DNA from: CAZDDY01 sp964504455
GTDB lineage: Bacteria > Patescibacteriota > Minisyncoccia > Phycocordibacterales > UBA9973
Length of the DNA stretch: 17,092 bases
Direction of reading: 5' to 3'
Assembly (NCBI GenBank): GCA_964504455.1
Contig: CAZDDY010000009.1
Location: 1 to 17,092 of the forward strand
Positions 13,217 through 17,092 of the stretch are shown in pieces. Position numbers and translations under genes: made by a program. Each line of letters starts with the position of its first letter. Position 1 is the stretch's first letter. The notes beneath the pieces were generated by a model. It saw nothing but the letters and a program-made list of their open reading frames with translations, was not told the DNA's origin and did not search any database.

Positions 13217-13459
13217 ATGACAAGCAAGAAGGAAACAAAAGGAAAAGTGCTTCGAGGTGTTGTTGTCTCTGATAAGATGGATAAGACCATTGTGGTAAAA
13301 GTTGATCGCTATGTGAAGCATCCAAAATATCAAAAATACTATACTGTTTCAAAGAAGTACAAAGCGCACGACGAGACAAATGAGAAAAAAATTGGAGATA
13401 AGGTAGAAATTGTGGAAACAAAACCAATTTCAAAGGACAAGACATTTAGAGTTAAGTAA
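13217..13459 (+). CDS. rpsQ: 30S ribosomal protein uS17
   Basis: A primary 16S rRNA-binding OB-fold protein. It is 80 residues, standard length. The family signature is clear: KGVV-like start GKVLRGVVVSDKMDKTIVVKVDRYVKHPKYQKYY, then KKYKAHDETNEKKIGDKVEIVETKPISKDKTFRV (family: HDExNxxxxGDxVxIxExRPxSKxKxWRL). uL14 begins one base after the stop. Confidence 0.97.
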   Translation: MTSKKETKGKVLRGVVVSDKMDKTIVVKVDRYVKHPKYQKYYTVSKKYKAHDETNEKKIGDKVEIVETKPISKDKTFRVK

Positions 13460-13460
13460 C

Positions 13461-13832
13461 ATGATACAACCACGATCAATTGTAAAAATTACAGATAATG
13501 CGGGAGGCAAAGTTGGCCAAGTATTTAAGGTGCTTGGTGGTTCAAAGCGTCGCTATGCACAAATAGGGGATTTGGTGGTTATTTCAGTCCGTGTTGCTGA
13601 ACCAAGAAAAGCAGTAAAAAAGAAGGATGTTCATCAAGCAGTTGTTGTTAGACAGAGAAATGCATTTCGAAGAAAGGATGGATCATATATTCGTTTTGAT
13701 GACAATGCAGTTGTTATTTTGGAAAAAGGAAAACAAGAACCAAAAGGTGGACGTATTTTTGGTCCAATTCCACGAGAACTTGCAGAAAAAGGATATCAAA
13801 AGATTATTTCTTTAGCACCTGAAGTACTATAA
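13461..13832 (+). CDS. rplN: 50S ribosomal protein uL14
   Basis: Forms the intersubunit bridge B8 and contacts bL19. With the start at 13461 it is 123 residues, the usual length, and begins MIQPRSIVKITDNAGGKVGQ, the canonical N-terminus (MIQxxTxLxVADNSGAK). A longer in-frame start at 13410 overlaps uS17 and is rejected. The core includes GDLVVISVRVAEP, VVRQRNAFRRKDGSYIRFDDNAVVI and IFGPIPRELAEKGYQKIISLAPEVL, all conserved family segments. Asn replaces the consensus Thr in the VVRT-like segment. Confidence 0.97.
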   Translation: MIQPRSIVKITDNAGGKVGQVFKVLGGSKRRYAQIGDLVVISVRVAEPRKAVKKKDVHQAVVVRQRNAFRRKDGSYIRFDDNAVVILEKGKQEPKGGRIFGPIPRELAEKGYQKIISLAPEVL

Positions 13833-13847
13833 TTTTGAGTTAATGAT

Positions 13848-14066
13848 ATGCATATAAAGAAAGGAGATAATGTAATAGTCCTCATTGGTAAAGACAAGGG
13901 CAAAAAAGGAAAAGTTGTAAAAGCTATTCCCAAGACAAACCGTGTCGTTGTTGAAGGTGTAAATGTGTACAAAAAGCACAAGAAACCAGGACGAGGAGGC
14001 GAGAAAGGATCAATCGTTGAAATTACCCGATCAGTTGATGTCTCTAACGTAAAGTTAGCAAAATAA
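13848..14066 (+). CDS. rplX: 50S ribosomal protein uL24, short form
   Basis: An assembly initiator at the exit-tunnel rim. It is 72 residues against about 100 in most bacteria. The KOW domain is intact (MHIKKGDNVIVLIGKDKGKKGKV, then VVKAIPKTNRVVVEGVNVYKKHKKP), but the usual C-terminal zinc/RNA-binding extension is missing after the DVSNVKLAK end. The stop codon is clear and uL5 follows after three bases, so this is a true short protein and not a frameshift. Confidence 0.95.
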   Translation: MHIKKGDNVIVLIGKDKGKKGKVVKAIPKTNRVVVEGVNVYKKHKKPGRGGEKGSIVEITRSVDVSNVKLAK

Positions 14067-14069
14067 TCT

Positions 14070-14606
14070 ATGTTAAACGTAAAAGAAAAAGCACAAAAAT
14101 CTTTTGAAACCTTAAAGGGTGTTTTTGGATATAAAAATGCCTTACAAGCACCTCGACTTACAAAAGTCGTCCTTTCTGTTGGTACAGGTGGTGCAGTGAA
14201 AAAAGATAAAAATAAAAATGATTTTATTTCTGGAAGACTCGCAAGAATTTCAGGCCAAAAGCCAGCACTTCGCCAGGCAAAAAAATCTATTTCAAGTTTT
14301 AAAATAAGACAAGGAGACCCTATTGGCGTATCGGTGACTCTTCGTGGCCCTCGCATGTACCAGTTTTTGGATAAACTATTTTCAATTGCACTTCCTCGTA
14401 CAAAAGATTTTCGTGGCATAGACCGAAAAATTGTTGATGATATTGGAAATGTAACTATTCCAATCAAAGAGCATACTATTTTCCCTGAAACATCAGACGA
14501 AGAACTCAAAGACGTATTCTCTATGGCAGTAACTATTGTCTCAACAGCAAAAACAAAAGAAGAGGGGATGAAGTTCTACGAACTTATAGGAGTTCCATTT
14601 AAATAA
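14070..14606 (+). CDS. rplE: 50S ribosomal protein uL5
   Basis: A 5S rRNA-binding protein of the central protuberance that contacts P-site tRNA. It is 178 residues, normal. Signatures include PRLTKVVLSVGTGGAVKKDK (family PxxxKIVLNMGVGEA), ISGQKPALRQAKKSISSFKIRQGDPIGVSVTLRG, PRTKDFRGI, and GNVTIPIKEHTIFPE. It is the last gene of this block. In most bacteria uS14 comes next, but here a strong terminator follows and uS14 lies about 9 kb upstream. Confidence 0.97.
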   Translation: MLNVKEKAQKSFETLKGVFGYKNALQAPRLTKVVLSVGTGGAVKKDKNKNDFISGRLARISGQKPALRQAKKSISSFKIRQGDPIGVSVTLRGPRMYQFLDKLFSIALPRTKDFRGIDRKIVDDIGNVTIPIKEHTIFPETSDEELKDVFSMAVTIVSTAKTKEEGMKFYELIGVPFK

Positions 14607-14616
14607 GATGACATAC

Positions 14617-14648
14617 AGCCCGGCCCAGTGCCGGGCTTGCTTTTTTTT
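14617..14648 (+). terminator. Strong rho-independent terminator after uL5
   Basis: AGCCCGGC (14617-14624), loop CCAGT, GCCGGGCT (14630-14637), then TGC and eight T (14641-14648). It ends the uS19-uL5 transcript. Confidence 0.93.
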
Positions 14649-14664
14649 CAAAATATGGTTTAAT
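14637..14664 (+). promoter_or_regulatory. Candidate promoter of the orphan secreted protein gene
   Basis: TTGCTT (14637-14642), a 16-bp spacer ending in TGG, then TTTAAT (14659-14664). This has the same TGn and 16-bp spacing as the better promoters in the window but weaker hexamers. The -35 box lies in the terminator T-tract. It would give a leader of about 32 nt. Confidence 0.4.
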
Positions 14665-14702
14665 AGGGCTGAAATTGATTTAAAAACTATAAACCCCCAG
14701 AC

Positions 14703-15395
14703 ATGAAAAAGATTTTCGCCTTATTTTGTGGCCTCTTTTTGGCCCTTACTCTTCTTTCTCAGACATCCAAAACTGGTATTGCCGTGCTTTTACCGGTAGA
14801 AAACGTTGTGCAAACCGGCACTTTCAACGAAGTGACCGGTAAACAGGATGCCTACCCTCAGTATCAGCGCTGGAAACTGTTGGAAGTTAATCCTTTGACG
14901 CTTTTGCCTTACAACCCGCACAATCCTGTCAGCGTTTTACTTTATGTAAAGATCAACGACAGCAGGGCAAAAGAAAAAATGGACAGCATTATCGGTGTTG
15001 TAAAAACCGAGCCCGTTGTTCTTGACGGGACTCTTTTCAAAGAGAAGACCACAAAAAAAATCCGCAGAAAAGGTGATGTTGAAATCACTGAAGTGTTCCA
15101 GGTGGACAACTGGGCGCCACTCAAACTCGCCAAACAGCGTATGGGCGAGGTAACTGGCCAGGTGCTGGTTGATGCTCAGAAGCTTGATTCAGCATTGCAG
15201 GTGACCGACCAGGTTCTTGCAGATAACGAAAAACTTCTGAAAGAAAACGAACAGCTCAAAGCTGATGCCCAGAAAGAAAAACTGGTACAGCAAAAAGAAA
15301 AACAACCGGTGAAAGAAAACATCCCGCCCCCGACGAAAGAACAAAGGCGCCGGCAAAATATCGTAATCCAGGCAGTTAAACCGTCTGGAACCTAA
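14703..15395 (+). CDS. Orphan secreted coiled-coil protein, compositionally foreign
   Basis: A 230-residue protein that I do not recognise. Residues 1-20 are a clear signal peptide (MKKIFALFCGLFLALTLLSQ). Residues 22-145 are a mixed, probably globular region with VLLPVENVVQTGTFNEVTG, YPQYQRWKLLEVNPLTLLPY and DVEITEVFQVDNWAPLKLAK. From about 150 to 205 a Gln/Lys/Glu/Leu-rich stretch with heptad spacing predicts a coiled coil, and a Pro/Arg-rich tail closes the protein. Sample 60-base lines are 45-50% GC against about 38% in uL14, and CTG, CAG, ACC and AAC codons are used more than in the neighbours. The start context (CCCCCAGAC) also differs. A signal peptide ending in Ser-Gln resembles many Bacteroidetes exports, which hints at a donor but does not prove one. 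Strong terminators bracket it. It is exported, with no known function. Confidence 0.8.
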   Translation: MKKIFALFCGLFLALTLLSQTSKTGIAVLLPVENVVQTGTFNEVTGKQDAYPQYQRWKLLEVNPLTLLPYNPHNPVSVLLYVKINDSRAKEKMDSIIGVVKTEPVVLDGTLFKEKTTKKIRRKGDVEITEVFQVDNWAPLKLAKQRMGEVTGQVLVDAQKLDSALQVTDQVLADNEKLLKENEQLKADAQKEKLVQQKEKQPVKENIPPPTKEQRRRQNIVIQAVKPSGT

Positions 15396-15416
15396 AATTT
15401 TCACAAATAAGATTAT

Positions 15417-15446
15417 AATCCCGCTCCGAAAGGTCCGGGATTTTTT
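15417..15446 (+). terminator. Rho-independent terminator after the orphan secreted protein gene
   Basis: AATCCCG (15417-15423) and CGGGATT (15436-15442) with a 12-nt loop, followed by a T-run to 15446. It touches the stop codon of the convergent rsmE. T-rich sequence on the minus side is weak, so it acts mainly on the plus strand. Confidence 0.82.
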
Positions 15447-16122
15447 ATTGCATGCCCCAATATATTGCAACGATTGCTGCAGTTTCTCCACGTAGGGTTG
15501 TTATACCAAGAGAGCCTACCTCAATATGTAAATTTTTTGCATGGAGAATTTCATCATCTGTAAAACCACCCTCGGGTCCAACAAAAAGACCAATACTTTT
15601 AAATGTATTTTTTATATCTAGACCACTTTTATCAAACAAGAAGGTCTTTTCATTTTCCTTTAAACTCTCTGCAATTGCATCTGAAAATGTGAGTGCTTCA
15701 GAAAGGATAGGTATTTGTGAGAGACCAGATTGTTCACTTGCTTCTTTAATAATTTTTTTCAAGCGATCGACTTTTAGTCCTTGTTTGATTGTTCTTTGAG
15801 TTATGATGGGTACGATTTTTGTCACTCCTAATTCTGTTGCTTTTTGGCAGACCAGCTCGAAGTTTTCCTTTTTTAGGATTGCACAATAAAGAGTCACATT
15901 TTTCTTCGGCATCAATGATTCCTTTTTAGTAATATTATTTAGATATACAGTGTCAGTATCTATTTTCTCAATCACTCCTTCGTAATCAGCACCTCTGCCA
16001 TCACTTATACATATTGTCTCTCCTGGTTCTAGTTTTAAAACCTTACGTATCTGTCTTACAAGTTCTCTATCTGTAAGTGTGTTTCCGGCACCAAGTTCTG
16101 CAATAAAACGATGAATTTTCAT
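15445..16122 (-). CDS. rsmE: 16S rRNA (uracil-1498-N3)-methyltransferase RsmE
   Basis: Methylates N3 of U1498 in 16S rRNA helix 44, near the decoding centre, using S-adenosylmethionine. The protein is 225 residues, somewhat shorter than E. coli RsmE (243). An N-terminal PUA-like domain (about 1-70, starting MKIHRFIA and including GETICISDGRGADYEGVI) is followed by a SPOUT-class knotted domain. QKATELGVTKIVPIITQRTIKQG and KEASEQSGLSQIP are family motifs. The deep-knot SAM site is VGPEGGFTDDEI (181-192) and LGITTLRGETAAIVA (205-219). It is convergent with the orphan gene and divergent from the right-edge ATPase. The start is fixed by the promoter directly upstream and by the expected HRFI N-terminus. 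Confidence 0.96.
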   Translation of the reverse strand: MKIHRFIAELGAGNTLTDRELVRQIRKVLKLEPGETICISDGRGADYEGVIEKIDTDTVYLNNITKKESLMPKKNVTLYCAILKKENFELVCQKATELGVTKIVPIITQRTIKQGLKVDRLKKIIKEASEQSGLSQIPILSEALTFSDAIAESLKENEKTFLFDKSGLDIKNTFKSIGLFVGPEGGFTDDEILHAKNLHIEVGSLGITTLRGETAAIVAIYWGMQ

Positions 16123-16128
16123 ATCTTC

Positions 16129-16156
16129 ATACTACCATTTGATTTTTCATTGTATA
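16129..16156 (-). promoter_or_regulatory. Extended -10 promoter of rsmE, apparently leaderless
   Basis: On the minus strand, TATACA (16156-16151, four of six to TTGACA), a 16-bp spacer ending in TGG, then TAGTAT (16134-16129). Its layout is the same as the uS19 promoter. The expected start falls on or next to the rsmE ATG at 16122. It overlaps the candidate promoter of the divergent ATPase gene. Confidence 0.62.
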
Positions 16157-16158
16157 AT
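16153..16158 (+). promoter_or_regulatory. Candidate -10 box of the TraG/TraD-like ATPase gene
   Basis: A perfect TATAAT 12 bases before the ATG at 16171, predicting a leader of about 6 nt. There is no TGn extension and no good -35. It lies inside the -35 box of the divergent rsmE promoter, so the two could compete for polymerase. Confidence 0.4.
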
Positions 16159-16170
16159 AGCAAATAGATT

Positions 16171-17092
16171 ATGGACTTTTCCTTAAATCCAGAAATAACC
16201 TATTTTGCAAAAACGAATTTCAGAGGGGCTGATAAGATTTTTGGTATTAAGCGGAAAGATAGGCGGCAACATATGTATGTTTTAGGTAAATCAGGTACTG
16301 GTAAGTCAACGCTGATTGAAAACATGATTATTCAGAATGTATACAACGGGGAAGGCGTATGTGTCGTTGACCCGCACGGTGAGCTCGTGGAAAAGATTAT
16401 GGAACTCATACCAGAATCTCGGGCAAAGGACGTTATATACTTTAACCCAGCGGATACAGAGCATAATATTGGTTTTAACCCATTTCAGCTCGATGATCCA
16501 AAATATCGTGATCTTGTTGCTGCAGGACTCATGGGAATATTCACCAAAATTTGGGCAAATGCATGGAGTTCTCGAATGGAATACATTTTACAAAACTGTA
16601 TTTTGGCCCTTCTTGATGTGCAAGGATCGACACTTTTAGGTATTCCTCGTCTTTTGGTAGACAAGGATTATCGACAATATGTTATTTCAAATATTAAAGA
16701 TCCTGTTATTAAGAACTTTTGGATTCATGAGTATGAGGCGTGGCGTGATCAGTTTAGAAATGAAGCTATTCAACCAATTCAAAACAAGGTAGGACAATTT
16801 CTTTCATCTGCACTTGTAAGAAATATTGTTGGTCAATCAAAAAGTACAATTAATCTTTTTGATATTATGAACCAACAAAAGATTTTCCTTGTGAATGTAT
16901 CAAAAGGGCGTATCGGGGAAGACAACTCATCTCTGTTAGGTGGCATGCTTATTACTAAGTTACAGCTTGCAGCGATGGAACGTATTCGTATCGCCGAAAC
17001 AGAACGTAAAGATTATTATCTGTATATTGATGAATTTCAAAATTTTTCAACAGAAAGTTTTGCGTCGATTCTCTCTGAAGCACGTAAATATC
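16171..17092 (+). CDS. TraG/TraD/VirD4-like DNA-transfer ATPase (C-terminus cut by window edge)
   Basis: The frame opens at ATG 16171 and stays open for 307 codons to the right edge. Walker A is GKSGTGKST at 39-47. VVDPHGELVEKIM follows, a typical second P-loop-proximal strand of FtsK-HerA superfamily DNA-pumping ATPases. Later come NIGFNPF, the SKSTINLFDIM and KIFLVNVSKGRIGEDNSSLLGG segments, and Walker B YYLYIDEFQNF at about 282-292, followed by FASILSEARKY. The DEFQNF...LSEARK pattern is that of TraG/TraD/VirD4 coupling-protein-like ATPases. Coupling proteins normally carry N-terminal membrane helices; here Walker A begins at residue 39 with none before it, so this is the soluble type. In CPR genomes such genes often stand near type IV pilus or secretion genes, but no partners are visible here. 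HerA-like is an alternative name. Confidence 0.85.
   Translation, partial: MDFSLNPEITYFAKTNFRGADKIFGIKRKDRRQHMYVLGKSGTGKSTLIENMIIQNVYNGEGVCVVDPHGELVEKIMELIPESRAKDVIYFNPADTEHNIGFNPFQLDDPKYRDLVAAGLMGIFTKIWANAWSSRMEYILQNCILALLDVQGSTLLGIPRLLVDKDYRQYVISNIKDPVIKNFWIHEYEAWRDQFRNEAIQPIQNKVGQFLSSALVRNIVGQSKSTINLFDIMNQQKIFLVNVSKGRIGEDNSSLLGGMLITKLQLAAMERIRIAETERKDYYLYIDEFQNFSTESFASILSEARKY

Noticed and set aside
13410..13460. Longer uL14 start inside uS17
   Set aside because: The canonical MIQPRS start lies at 13461, one base after the uS17 stop.
13796..14509. 237-codon minus-strand open frame
   Set aside because: It is antisense to uL24 and uL5, which are certain; its length reflects low stop-codon frequency opposite this codon usage.
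15452..15799. Plus-strand 115-codon frame
   Set aside because: Antisense to rsmE, whose SPOUT motifs are clear.
1..17092. tRNA or rRNA genes, CRISPR arrays, insertion sequences, attachment sites
   Set aside because: No T-loop/anticodon patterns, no regularly spaced direct repeats, no transposase or integrase frames were seen on either strand by eye.

Overview
The window looks like a chromosomal segment of a Candidate Phyla Radiation (Patescibacteria) genome, most likely of the Parcubacteria/Paceibacteria type. The support is mixed. The DNA is AT-rich and genes are tightly packed. uL30 is missing between uS5 and uL15, a known CPR trait. Ribosomal proteins carry lineage-style tails, a pyrH of archaeal type sits between adk and map, and a TraG/TraD-like ATPase of a kind common in CPR genomes begins at the right edge. 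TGA acts as a stop (end of map), so there is no sign of the recoded-TGA CPR lineages. No tRNA, rRNA, CRISPR array or insertion sequence was recognised.

Layout: (1) 1-2157, minus strand: recG, nearly complete, running off the left edge. (2) 2209-4130: a membrane-anchored DUF192 protein (+), then two minus-strand genes: a secreted, C-terminally anchored surface protein with a textbook promoter, and a small protein with an acidic tail. A bidirectional terminator and a minus-strand terminator separate them. (3) 4170-4504: RNase P RNA with its own promoter and terminator, then a two-helix membrane protein. (4) 5087-8915: uS14, uS8, uL6, uL18, uS5, uL15 and SecY, the second half of a classical spc operon, closed by a terminator. 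(5) 8963-11028: adk, archaeal-type pyrH and map. (6) 11025-14606: a strong promoter overlapping the map stop codon, a 155-nt leader rich in inverted repeats, then uS19, uL22, uS3, uL16, uL29, uS17, uL14, uL24 and uL5, and a strong terminator. (7) 14703-15395: an orphan secreted coiled-coil protein with higher GC, boxed in by terminators. (8) 15445-16122, minus strand: rsmE, divergent from a TraG/TraD-like ATPase that runs off the right edge.

The core is a dedicated translation and secretion block: ribosomal proteins, the SecY translocon, methionine aminopeptidase, two nucleotide kinases, the tRNA-processing ribozyme and a 16S rRNA methylase. The order is permuted relative to the ancestral S10-spc arrangement: the uS14-to-map half lies upstream of the uS19-to-uL5 half, with breaks at uL2|uS19 and uL5|uS14.

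Two sequence-level themes run through the window. Shine-Dalgarno sequences are essentially absent, and ten of 19 starts in the ribosomal block have AT directly before ATG. The promoters share an extended -10 (TGn plus hexamer) 16 bp from a -35-like box, and several lie so close to the start codon that the mRNAs should be leaderless or nearly so. No clearly new multi-gene system was found. The best candidates for something undescribed are the structured uS19 leader, the leaderless promoter architecture, the orphan GC-rich secreted protein and the reduced P15 region of the RNase P RNA.
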